Positions 43,511-50,601 of a stretch of DNA of 50,601 bases are shown piece by piece (the first letter of the stretch is position 1; each line of letters starts with the position of its first letter). A program made the position numbers and the translations under genes. The DNA is from Actinotignum schaalii. Its GTDB lineage: Bacteria; Actinomycetota; Actinomycetes; Actinomycetales; Actinomycetaceae. Location: positions 1-50,601 of the forward strand of contig NZ_JARBHJ010000013.1 of NCBI RefSeq assembly GCF_028864145.1. Reading direction: 5' to 3'. Under the pieces are notes generated by a model that saw only the letters and a list, made by a program, of their open reading frames with translations, was not told where the DNA came from and did no database searches.

Positions 43511-44332
43511 TTAACTATGTGCAGTGCGCATCTGCTCCACCCCCTCACTGCTGAGCTGCGGGGGAGTACCGCCGAAGGCCGGGCAGATCTGCTGGAAATA
43601 GCACCAATCGCACAGCCGGGAGGTACGCGGTTCGAATTCCCCCGAATCCAGGCGTGCGGCGATGGCCCGCCAGGTTTCCTCTAAATCCATGGCAATGCGC
43701 CGGGTATCTTCCGGGAGCGGATCATAGGTGAGGGTGCGTCCATCTTTGAGGTAGACAAGTTGGGTGCGAGCCGGGCGCTGCCCTTCCGTCAGCTCTAAAA
43801 GCAGCGCATAAAAGCGCATCTGGTACAGCGCTTCGTTCTGGTAGCGCGGGTGTGGTGACTTCCCCGTTTTGTAGTCAACCACGCGCAAGGCTCCATCGGG
43901 TGCCGCGTCAATTCGATCCACGATTCCGCGCAGCGCTAAACCGGACGGCAGGCGGGCATTGATGAACTTCTCCCGATCCCGCGGCGCCAAAAAACGCGGA
44001 TTCTCCATATGGAAATAGTTACTAATAAGAGCGCGGGCCTGCTCCAGCCATTGCGAGAGTGCATCCGCGGATTCGAAAAGATCGGCATCCTGAGGGGACT
44101 TTTCCAGGTGGGCTTCCCAGCGCGGCAGCAGGAGGGACTGGGCATATTCCTCGGTGCGTTCGTGCTGCGGTGCGGCGTACAGGTACTCCAAAACAGAATG
44201 CACGAGAGTGCCGCGTAGCGCGGCGAGGGAAGGCGCTTCGGGAAGGTGATCGACGCTCCGGAAACGGAAGAGTAGCGGGCACTGCTTGAAATCTTTGGCA
44301 CGTGATGGTGATAGTGCGGCGTGACGAGTCAT
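43511..44332 (-). CDS. RecB-family PD-(D/E)XK exonuclease with Fe-S-type cysteines
   Basis: Nuclease domain of the RecB/AddB family. Active-site motifs: Asp in GIVDRIDAAPDG and DYKTGK (VVDYKTGKSP). One Cys near the N-terminus (FKQCPLLFRFR) and three near the C-terminus (LCDWCYFQQICPAF) match the four-Cys [4Fe-4S] clamp of AddB-like nucleases. 273 aa, stand-alone. The ATG at 44332 lies 6 nt after TAAAGT and has no Shine-Dalgarno. It shares its promoter region with trmI; see that entry for a DNA-damage-type motif. Confidence 0.9.
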   Translation of the reverse strand: MTRHAALSPSRAKDFKQCPLLFRFRSVDHLPEAPSLAALRGTLVHSVLEYLYAAPQHERTEEYAQSLLLPRWEAHLEKSPQDADLFESADALSQWLEQARALISNYFHMENPRFLAPRDREKFINARLPSGLALRGIVDRIDAAPDGALRVVDYKTGKSPHPRYQNEALYQMRFYALLLELTEGQRPARTQLVYLKDGRTLTYDPLPEDTRRIAMDLEETWRAIAARLDSGEFEPRTSRLCDWCYFQQICPAFGGTPPQLSSEGVEQMRTAHS

Positions 44333-44338
44333 GATTCC

Positions 44339-44390
44339 ACTTTAACAACTCGCTGCGACAGAAAAATCTGTCGCACGGACAAACTACACT
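44339..44390. promoter_or_regulatory. Divergent recB-like/trmI promoters with shared palindrome
   Basis: The minus-strand -10 is TAAAGT (44344-44339), 6 nt before ATG 44332; the plus-strand -10 is TACACT (44385-44390), 6 nt before ATG 44397. Between them is a 9-bp perfect inverted repeat: TGCGACAGA (44354-44362), AAAA, TCTGTCGCA (44367-44375). Each arm places CTGTCGCAC or CTGTCGCAG exactly 8 nt upstream of its own -10. This is the layout of the PafBC/RecA-independent promoter (TTGTCRGTG-N8-TANNNT), with only the TGTCR core matching. Confidence 0.65.
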
Positions 44391-44396
44391 GGAGGA

Positions 44397-45512
44397 ATGA
44401 CACTACGACGAGGCCCCTTCCGCCCCGGTGAACGCGTGCAACTCACCGATCCTAAAGGGCGGCATTACACCATCAACCTCACGGTTGATGGCTATTTCCA
44501 GTCCACGCGCGGTTCCTTCCGCCACAGCGAACTTATTGGACAAGAGGAAGGCAGCCTCATCACCACCCAGGAGGGCCGCGAATTCCTTGCGCTGCGCCCG
44601 CTCCTGAGCGATTACGTGCTCTCCATGCCCCGCGGTGCCACCATTGTGTACCCGAAAGATGCGGCGCAAATCATCCACGCCGCGGATATCTATCCGGGTG
44701 CGCGAGTTTTTGAAGCCGGGGTGGGCTCCGGCGCGCTCTCCATTTCGCTGCTCCAGGCGGTCGGCACCGAAGGTTTTCTTCTGAGCGCGGAACGCCGCCC
44801 GGAATTCGCGGAGATAGCGCAGGCCAATCTGGTGTCCTGGTGGGGGAAGCACCCGGATAACTGGCGGGTGGAATGCGGGGAGGCCGCTGATATTTTGGCT
44901 GCTCACCCGGCAGGTTTTGATCGCGTTATCCTCGATATGCTCGCTCCCTGGGAAATCATTCCGGCGGCCGCGCAGGCTCTGGTGCCCGGCGGGGTTTTCC
45001 TCGCCTACGTTGCAACGACGACGCAGCTCTCCCGCTGCGCCGAAGATCTCAAAGCCACCGGACTTTTCACCGGCCCCGAGGCCAGTGAAACTCTGGTGCG
45101 TACCTGGCACTTAGAGGGACTCGCGGTGCGTCCCGATCACCGGATGGTCGCGCATACCGGCTTCCTCATTTTGGCGCGTCGGCTAGCCGGGCCCACCCGG
45201 CTAACTCCGGCATCCCGCCCGGCCAAGGGCGCCTACGCCGAACCTATGCCCTGGGAAAATAGCGCAGCTGCACCACTTCAAGAACGCCCGATTGCAGAAA
45301 AGAAACTGCGTAAAGTCCGCCGTGACCTGGCACACCGAGCCGACGTAGAAGAAAGCGGGGTATCTACCCCGGGGGAACATTCTCGCAAGATAGCTGAGAA
45401 AATCGCGGCGGAAATCGCCGTCCGCGAAGCCGAAAAACAGCGGCAAGCAGAGGAACTCCGGCACGCGGAAACACAAGGGCAGGTGGAGGAATCCCGCCAG
45501 GTAGAGGACTAG
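44397..45512 (+). CDS. trmI: tRNA (adenine-58-N1)-methyltransferase TrmI
   Basis: Makes m1A58 in the T loop of tRNA. N-terminal beta domain RRGPFRPGERVQLTDPKGRHYTI, then a Rossmann domain with motif I VFEAGVGSGALSISLLQAVG (near residue 102), AERRPEFAEIAQANL and FDRVILDMLAPW. Residues ~280-371 are a charged Glu/Arg/Gln-rich helical extension not found in the compact enzyme. GGAGGA abuts the ATG with no spacing while TACACT lies 6 nt upstream, so the mRNA is probably leaderless and the GGAGGA accidental. Confidence 0.94.
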   Translation: MTLRRGPFRPGERVQLTDPKGRHYTINLTVDGYFQSTRGSFRHSELIGQEEGSLITTQEGREFLALRPLLSDYVLSMPRGATIVYPKDAAQIIHAADIYPGARVFEAGVGSGALSISLLQAVGTEGFLLSAERRPEFAEIAQANLVSWWGKHPDNWRVECGEAADILAAHPAGFDRVILDMLAPWEIIPAAAQALVPGGVFLAYVATTTQLSRCAEDLKATGLFTGPEASETLVRTWHLEGLAVRPDHRMVAHTGFLILARRLAGPTRLTPASRPAKGAYAEPMPWENSAAAPLQERPIAEKKLRKVRRDLAHRADVEESGVSTPGEHSRKIAEKIAAEIAVREAEKQRQAEELRHAETQGQVEESRQVED

Positions 45513-45576
45513 TGGCCTAGCTTCGGGAGCGCCGGGGATGCTATATCCCGGGGTGGGCGGTAAGGTTGGCCTGTCC

Positions 45577-45582
45577 TAGAAT
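45577..45582 (+). promoter_or_regulatory. Candidate -10 box of the pupylation operon
   Basis: TAGAAT, 24 nt before ATG 45607, with GAAAGGAAG as ribosome site between them. No good -35 is seen. Confidence 0.45.
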
Positions 45583-45606
45583 AAAGGGACGATCAGAAAG
45601 GAAGCC

Positions 45607-47235
45607 ATGAGCACATCGGAGTCGAGCGCGGCTCTTGCCGAAATCGCGTCCTTGCGTGAGAAAAATGAACGGCTTTCCACCTCGCTGGTCGCCGCCCGCA
45701 AACGGATCCAGGAATTGGGGGAGAAACTCGATTCCCTTTCCCGGCCGCCGGCTACTTTCGCCACCTTTATTCGCGGGCATTCTTCTGATCATTCCATTGA
45801 CGCCCTCGTAGGCGGCCGAAAAATGAATGTGGCTGTGTCCCCGTATGTCGCCTTGGAACAATTACGCCCCGGCCAAGAAGTACGCCTGAATGAAGAACTC
45901 GTGGTGGTCGGCATCGGCGGCTACGAAAATACCGGGCAACTTGTGGCCGTGGAGCTTGTCCTGGATCCCCAGCGGGTGCTCGTGCGAGTGCACGCGGATG
46001 AAACAAAGGTGCTGCGCATCGGCGGGAAACTCTCAGCCTCTAGCCTGCGGGTGGGAGATACCTGCATGGCGGATCTGAAAACCGGGTTCCTGGTTGAAAA
46101 AGTGGAACGGCCGGATGTCGAACACCTCTTACTCGAAGAGGTGCCGGATGTTTCTTACGCGGATATTGGCGGTCTGGATGCCCAGATTGAGGAAATTCGT
46201 GACAGTATCGAATTACCCTTCCAGCAACCCGAACTCTACCGAGAGCACGGCCTGCGCCCACCCAAGGGAATTTTGCTCTACGGGCCTCCGGGAACCGGGA
46301 AAACAATGATCGCGAAAGCGGTGGCCACCTCCCTCGCGGAGAATGCTGCGCGCGCCCAGGGGGTAGCCAAGGCATCCTCGTACTTCCTCAATATCAAGGG
46401 CCCGCAGCTTCTCGATAAATACGTGGGGGAAACCGAACGCCAGATCCGCGAAATCTTTTCGCGGGCCCGGGACCGGGCCTCCTCGGGTATTCCCGTTGTT
46501 ATTTTCTTCGACGAAATGGAAGCCCTCTTCCGCACCCGCGGCTCAGGGGTTTCTTCCGATGTGGAAACAACCGTGGTGCCCCAACTTCTTGCCGAAATTG
46601 ACGGGGTGGAACAACTTTCTAACGTCATTGTTATCGGCGCCTCCAACCGGGAAGATATGATCGACCCGGCTATCTTGCGGCCCGGCCGACTCGACGTGAA
46701 AATTCGGGTAGAACGCCCCGATTACGCGGGAAGCGTGGATATTCTCTCCAAGTACCTCACTCCGGATTTGCCCTACGCTCCGGCTGATATCGAAGCCTAC
46801 GGTGGCGGGGCCGGAGCTGCTGCCCATCTGGCTCGCCTCATCGCGGATAGCGTTTTCGAGGCATCCCCGGAGAATCGATTTGTTGATGTCACCTACGCCT
46901 CGGGGCGGAAAGAAACTCTTTACCTTGCCGATTTTGTATCTGGGGCGCTGCTGGCAGGCATTGTTGATCGCGCGAAAAAGGCAGCTATCAAAACATATTT
47001 GACGAGCGGTGTGCGCGGCATTACCGCGGAACACGCCGTGGCCGCGGTCCACGCTGAAGCGCGTGATAGCTCGGAACTGGATCAGATCTCCAACCCGGAT
47101 GAATGGGCCAAAGTCAACGGTAAAAACCGCGGGGAGCGAATCGTGGCGGTGCGGCCGCGCCAGGTTGATCCGGCATGCCAGGCCGACGCAAGTGCGCAGC
47201 CCGCACGCAACACAACGGGGAAGGAGTCACGGTGA
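45607..47235 (+). CDS. arc: ARC/Mpa AAA ATPase (proteasome-associated type) without docking tail
   Basis: Hexameric AAA unfoldase that recognises Pup. N-terminal coiled coil (residues ~8-45, ALAEIASLREKNERLSTSL...), two OB subdomains (~55-165), AAA module with Walker A GPPGTGKT near residue 228, Walker B VIFFDEMEALF and sensor ASNREDMIDPAIL, then a C-terminal domain. Proteasome-coupled Mpa ends in GQYL; this protein ends GKESR, so it cannot dock on a 20S core by that route. 542 aa. The stop overlaps the dop start (GTGA). The name ARC is used because of the missing tail. Confidence 0.94.
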   Translation: MSTSESSAALAEIASLREKNERLSTSLVAARKRIQELGEKLDSLSRPPATFATFIRGHSSDHSIDALVGGRKMNVAVSPYVALEQLRPGQEVRLNEELVVVGIGGYENTGQLVAVELVLDPQRVLVRVHADETKVLRIGGKLSASSLRVGDTCMADLKTGFLVEKVERPDVEHLLLEEVPDVSYADIGGLDAQIEEIRDSIELPFQQPELYREHGLRPPKGILLYGPPGTGKTMIAKAVATSLAENAARAQGVAKASSYFLNIKGPQLLDKYVGETERQIREIFSRARDRASSGIPVVIFFDEMEALFRTRGSGVSSDVETTVVPQLLAEIDGVEQLSNVIVIGASNREDMIDPAILRPGRLDVKIRVERPDYAGSVDILSKYLTPDLPYAPADIEAYGGGAGAAAHLARLIADSVFEASPENRFVDVTYASGRKETLYLADFVSGALLAGIVDRAKKAAIKTYLTSGVRGITAEHAVAAVHAEARDSSELDQISNPDEWAKVNGKNRGERIVAVRPRQVDPACQADASAQPARNTTGKESR

Positions 47236-48821
47236 CAGCACGTCGAGTCATCGGCCTGGAAACAGAATTTGGGATTATGGAACCCGCTGCGCCGCGGGCA
47301 AATCCCGTGGTGCTCTCGGCCGATTTTGTAGAAAGCTACGGGCAGGGCGGGGAAGGAGCCGGCGCGCATGGCCCGGTGGCCTGGGACTACACCGGGGAAG
47401 ACCCCCTCAATGACGCGCGCGGTTTCCGGATGAGCCGGGAGGAGGCGGATCCCTCTCAGCTCACCGATGACCCCGAACATCCCGCCCCGCCCGCTGGCGT
47501 CGTCGTCGTACCTAGTACGGAAGATGACGCAGAGCTGCGCCGCCCGCGCGCCGCCAACGCGGTCCTCACCAACGGCGGACGCCTCTACGTTGATCATGCC
47601 CACCCGGAATATTCGGCGCCGGAAACCGCAACTCCACGGCAAGCGGTGCTGTGGGACCGCGCGGGTGAACTCATCGCGCGGCGCGGCATGGAATTGTTGC
47701 GCGAGCGCGGGCGAGAATTTGCGATCTACAAAAACAATGTGGACGGAAAAGGCGCGGCCTACGGTTCCCACGAAAACTACCTGGTGGATCGGGCGCTACC
47801 TTTTACGGAAATCATCCGCTACCTCATTCCATTTTTCGTGACCCGGCCGATTCTGTGCGGCACCGGGCGCGTGGGGCTCGGCCCGCGCTCCGAACAACCC
47901 GGATTCCAAATCTCGCAACGCGCTGACTACGTGGAAAATGACGTCGGGCTGGAAACTACTTTCAACCGGCCCATTATCAATACCCGCGATGAACCCCATG
48001 CGGCCGCGCAGCGGTTCCGGCGCCTGCACGTCATCGGGGGAGATGCCAACCAATTCGACGTGTCTATCCTGCTCAAGGTCGGCACCACCTCGCTGGTGCT
48101 GTGGATGCTAGAACAGGATGCGGTGCCGCTCGGGCTGGAATCCGTCATCATGGATAATCCCGTGCCCCTCACGTGGACGGTATCCCAGGATCCCACCCTC
48201 TCCACCAAACTCGAAGTACACGAAGGCGAACCGCGCACCGCCCTGGAGATTCAGCAGATCTACCTCGATGCGGTGCGCGATGCGCTGGCCGAACACGGTG
48301 AGGTAGACCCGGATACCGCCGAGATTCTCGAACGCTGGCAAAACATTCTTGACCTGCTCTCCCGTGATATTTTTTCCGCCGCACCCCAGGTGGAATGGGT
48401 AGCGAAATACCAGATCCTCAACGAATTACGCGAACGCGGTGGGGGAAGCTGGGATTCGGATAAGCTGCGTGCCCTCGATGTCCAATGGCACGACCTGCGC
48501 CCCGAGCGCTCCATCGTAGCGAAGCTCCGGGCCGCGGGCCGGGTGGAGGAGCTGTTCTCGGAGGCGGAGATCGCCCACGCTGCCCGGCAGGCCCCGGGCT
48601 CCACCCGCGCGTATCTCCGCGGGCAGCTCATCTCCCGTTTTTCCGATCACGTGGCTGCAGCCAGCTGGTCGAGCGTGCTGCTACGCGATAGCACCGGCCA
48701 GCTTCATCGCCTCAACTTGCCCAATCCGAACGCCGCGAACGAAGCCGCACTGGGAGCTACCCTGACCGCCGCACACACGATAGACGACGTTATAGCCGCG
48801 CTCACCGCGGCGGGTTCCTAG
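47232..48821 (+). CDS. dop: Dop, Pup deamidase/depupylase
   Basis: Converts the C-terminal Gln of Pup to Glu and removes Pup from substrates. The N-terminal RRVIGLETEFGIM has the metal-binding Glu; YVDHAHPEYSAPE carries the catalytic Asp. The Dop-specific insertion (VAWDYTGEDPLNDARGF and the following acidic loop) lies between them and separates Dop from PafA. NNVDGKGAAYGSHENYLV and INTRDEPHA are shared ATP-site segments. GTG 47232 is chosen (VTARRVIGLETEFG) with AAGGAG 5 nt upstream; the frame extends to 47175. 529 aa. Confidence 0.95.
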   Translation: MTARRVIGLETEFGIMEPAAPRANPVVLSADFVESYGQGGEGAGAHGPVAWDYTGEDPLNDARGFRMSREEADPSQLTDDPEHPAPPAGVVVVPSTEDDAELRRPRAANAVLTNGGRLYVDHAHPEYSAPETATPRQAVLWDRAGELIARRGMELLRERGREFAIYKNNVDGKGAAYGSHENYLVDRALPFTEIIRYLIPFFVTRPILCGTGRVGLGPRSEQPGFQISQRADYVENDVGLETTFNRPIINTRDEPHAAAQRFRRLHVIGGDANQFDVSILLKVGTTSLVLWMLEQDAVPLGLESVIMDNPVPLTWTVSQDPTLSTKLEVHEGEPRTALEIQQIYLDAVRDALAEHGEVDPDTAEILERWQNILDLLSRDIFSAAPQVEWVAKYQILNELRERGGGSWDSDKLRALDVQWHDLRPERSIVAKLRAAGRVEELFSEAEIAHAARQAPGSTRAYLRGQLISRFSDHVAAASWSSVLLRDSTGQLHRLNLPNPNAANEAALGATLTAAHTIDDVIAALTAAGS

Positions 48822-48932
48822 GCGAAGTCGCGCCACCGCGCCCGGACCGGCACCCTGCCCCGCCCGCGCACTCGGCCCGCAGCACCCGGCCACCCGTGCG
48901 CATATCACTACCAGAGAAGAGGAAAGGAAGAA

Positions 48933-49112
48933 ATGTCCAGTCAAGAATTCCTGCAGCCCCAACGCCGCCAGGAAGAACACCCCGAAGTGGAGGCCCCGCA
49001 GGCACAGAACCAAGATTTTGGTATTGATGCGCTGCTCGACGATATCGACGCCGTGCTGGAAAGCAATGCGTCCTCCTTCGTGCAAGGATTCGTACAGAAA
49101 GGCGGACAGTGA
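48933..49112 (+). CDS. pup: Pup, prokaryotic ubiquitin-like protein
   Basis: A 59-residue protein translated directly from the sequence. The C-terminal half is the Pup helix (ALLDDIDAVLESNASSFVQGF) ending VQKGGQ, so it needs Dop deamidation before ligation. The N-terminal half is polar and disordered (SSQEFLQPQRRQEEH). It is slightly shorter than M. tuberculosis Pup (64 aa) and has no Lys before the C-terminal one. GGAAAGGAAG precedes the ATG. The TGA overlaps the pafA GTG (GTGA), where prcB and prcA would follow in M. tuberculosis. Confidence 0.96.
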   Translation: MSSQEFLQPQRRQEEHPEVEAPQAQNQDFGIDALLDDIDAVLESNASSFVQGFVQKGGQ

Positions 49113-50497
49113 TACCCCGTCGCGTTATGGGCATTGAGACCGAGTACGGGATCACCTGCGCGGCGCAGCGCGGTACACGCCCACCGCTGGACGCCGAAGA
49201 ATCCGCACAGCGACTCTTCGCGCCGGTAGTTGCCGTGCATCGGTCCACGAACACTTTTCTAGAAAACGGGTCACGTCTCTACCTGGACGTGGGTGCACAC
49301 CCGGAATATGCCACGGCCGAATGTGACAACATTGACGATCTCCTCGCGCATGACCGCGCCGGCGAACTCATTTTTGCGCGGCTCGCGAAACGCGCCAATG
49401 AAAAACTACAGGACGACGGCGTACCTGGGGCTATCCACCTCCTGAAAAACAATGTTGATTCAGAGGGGCATTCTTTCGGCTGCCACGAAAACTACATGGT
49501 GCACCGGCGCCCTGACTACCGCCAGCGCATTGCTCGGCTCATCCCCTTCTTCGTGACCAGGCAGATCGTAGCGGGAGCCGGTAGCCTGCACCGCGGGGAA
49601 GACGGGCAGGTTCGCTATGAGTTCTCCCAGCGCTCCCACCAAATGTGGGAGGCTATCTCTTCGGCATCCACGCGGTCCCGACCCATGATCAACACCCGCG
49701 ATGAACCCCACGCTGATGCGGAACTCTATCGGCGCATGCACGTCATCGTGGGGGATTCCAATATCTCCCAGGCAACAACCGGCCTCAAAGTTGCGGCCAC
49801 CGAAGCTCTCCTCACCCTCGTGGAAGAAGGAGCTATCCTTCCGGACCTGGAGCTCGCCGACCCCATGCACGCCATCCGGATCACGGGCGCGGACCTATCA
49901 GGGCGGGCGAATCTGGAACTGGCCAGCGGCGGATTGACCGATCCGATTTCGGTACAGCAGCGGATGTACGAGGCCGCGCTGAACCACCTGGATCGGAAAG
50001 GATACCTGGCGGAGCTCGACCCCACCCGGCGCTATCTCCTCGAGCTGTGGGAGCGCGCCATTGACGCGGTGGAACGCCGTGATCCGAGCGCTATTGCCAC
50101 CGAAATCGACTGGGCTGCCAAACTTGCCCTCCTCACCCGCTACCGGGAACGCACCGGGGCGAAACTCTGCGATACCCGCGTGGCACGCCTGGATTTGGCA
50201 TATCACGATATTACCGAAGGAGGTCTGCGCGACCGGATGGAAGAATCCGGGCTCCTGCGCCGGGTTATCGCGCCCGCACGCGCCACCGCAGCGATGACGA
50301 CTCCGCCGCAAACCACCCGAGCCGCACTGCGGGGGCGTTTCCTGGCCGCGGCACGGCAAGCCCGGCGCGATGTGGCGGTGGACTGGTCCACCCTGCGCCT
50401 TATGGAAGCCAATGGGAATTCCAGTGCGGTCCTCAACGACCCACTCGCCACTGAAAACCCCGAGGTCGAGGCGCTTATCGAGGAGATCACCGCGTGA
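49109..50497 (+). CDS. pafA: PafA, Pup ligase
   Basis: Glutamine-synthetase-like enzyme that links Pup Glu to substrate Lys. RRVMGIETEYGITC holds the metal-binding Glu, YLDVGAHPEYATAECDN the catalytic Asp, LLKNNVDSEGHSFGCHENYMV and MINTRDEPHADAE the ATP site; it lacks the Dop loop. 462 aa, close to the family norm. It overlaps pup by 4 nt and the next start by 4 nt (GTGA). Confidence 0.96.
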   Translation: MIPRRVMGIETEYGITCAAQRGTRPPLDAEESAQRLFAPVVAVHRSTNTFLENGSRLYLDVGAHPEYATAECDNIDDLLAHDRAGELIFARLAKRANEKLQDDGVPGAIHLLKNNVDSEGHSFGCHENYMVHRRPDYRQRIARLIPFFVTRQIVAGAGSLHRGEDGQVRYEFSQRSHQMWEAISSASTRSRPMINTRDEPHADAELYRRMHVIVGDSNISQATTGLKVAATEALLTLVEEGAILPDLELADPMHAIRITGADLSGRANLELASGGLTDPISVQQRMYEAALNHLDRKGYLAELDPTRRYLLELWERAIDAVERRDPSAIATEIDWAAKLALLTRYRERTGAKLCDTRVARLDLAYHDITEGGLRDRMEESGLLRRVIAPARATAAMTTPPQTTRAALRGRFLAAARQARRDVAVDWSTLRLMEANGNSSAVLNDPLATENPEVEALIEEITA

Positions 50498-50562
50498 ACT
50501 ACCCCGTGCGATACCGAGCTATCTTGGCGGGCCTCGCGGTGGCCGCTACCGCGCTAGCGGGC
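50494..50562 (+). CDS. Partial gene after pafA, N-terminal signal/membrane segment only
   Basis: A GTG at 50494 overlaps the pafA stop and opens 23 codons before the adapter: a short charged start (NYPVRYR), then AILAGLAVAATALAG, a signal-peptide or lipoprotein leader. In related genomes an FKBP-type peptidyl-prolyl isomerase lipoprotein often follows pafA; that identity is only a guess from context. Confidence 0.5.
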
Positions 50563-50601
50563 CTGTCTCTTATACACATCTGACGCTGCCGACGAAATTG
50601 C
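50563..50601 (+). other. Illumina Nextera adapter (sequencing artefact)
   Basis: The 19-base Tn5 mosaic end CTGTCTCTTATACACATCT (50563-50581) is followed at once by GACGCTGCCGACGA (50582-50595), the read-side Nextera adapter. The last six bases (AATTGC) could be the start of an index. None of this is genomic. Confidence 0.97.

Noticed and set aside
48802-49254. Open frames antisense to pup
   Set aside because: The plus strand encodes a textbook Pup C-terminus (VQKGGQ) coupled to pafA.
50563-50581. Natural Tn5/IS50 mosaic end at the contig end
   Set aside because: The bases that follow are the synthetic Nextera adapter, not IS50 sequence.

Overview
The window is a contig end from a high-GC Gram-positive bacterium (Actinomycetota). 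The evidence is a mycothiol ligase gene (mshC), a complete pupylation locus, an actinobacterial suf operon led by sufR, an ImuA'/ImuB/DnaE2 mutasome and the divergent glgC/glgA pair. The first third follows the gene order of the Mycobacterium tuberculosis Rv1691-Rv1700 block. GC looks like about 60% by eye (not computed). A member of the Actinomycetaceae or a close relative is plausible, but that placement is inference. Genes are dense, with many TAATG, ATGA and GTGA junctions, and I see no insertion sequence, prophage or CRISPR array.

Layout. 1-172: 3' part of a 5S rRNA gene and the rRNA operon terminator. 279-12042: a long plus-strand block with a disordered/TPR protein, a HAD phosphatase, a small protein, tlyA, NAD kinase, recN, steA, steB, a MraY/WecA-like membrane protein, murJ and a Nudix hydrolase. 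12043-12373: the only gene-free stretch over 300 bases, holding phased repeats and palindromes ahead of sufR. 12374-19153: sufR-sufB-sufD-Rieske-sufC-sufS-sufU-sufT (Fe-S cluster assembly). 19214-22236: a zinc metallopeptidase, a small membrane protein and an ABC-F ATPase. 22379-25897: glgC/glgA (glycogen/maltosyl-glucan synthesis) and an orphan ABC ATPase. 26014-29615: NfeD, an SPFH protein, a SpoU methyltransferase, a XRE regulator and trmL. 29697-35441: a LexA box and the imuA'-imuB-dnaE2 translesion cassette. 35595-41093: a small hypothetical protein, a GNAT-MazG fusion, an M3 peptidase, tRNA-Leu(GAG), an Asp-rich protein and an aldo/keto reductase-like protein that has lost its catalytic residues. 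41169-45512: uppP, mshC, a RecB-family nuclease and trmI. 45607-50497: arc-dop-pup-pafA, with no 20S proteasome genes. The last 39 bases are Illumina Nextera adapter, not genome.

Themes. (1) DNA damage: recN, the LexA-boxed mutasome, and a RecB-family nuclease divergent from trmI. Both promoters of that divergent pair resemble the PafBC (RecA-independent) promoter motif and share a 22-bp palindrome. (2) Cell envelope: SteA/SteB, MurJ, the MraY-like protein and UppP. (3) Pupylation without a proteasome: pup overlaps pafA directly, and the ATPase lacks the C-terminal GQYL docking tail. (4) Translation initiation: ten start codons lie exactly 6 nt after a TANNNT -10 hexamer, which points to extensive leaderless transcription.
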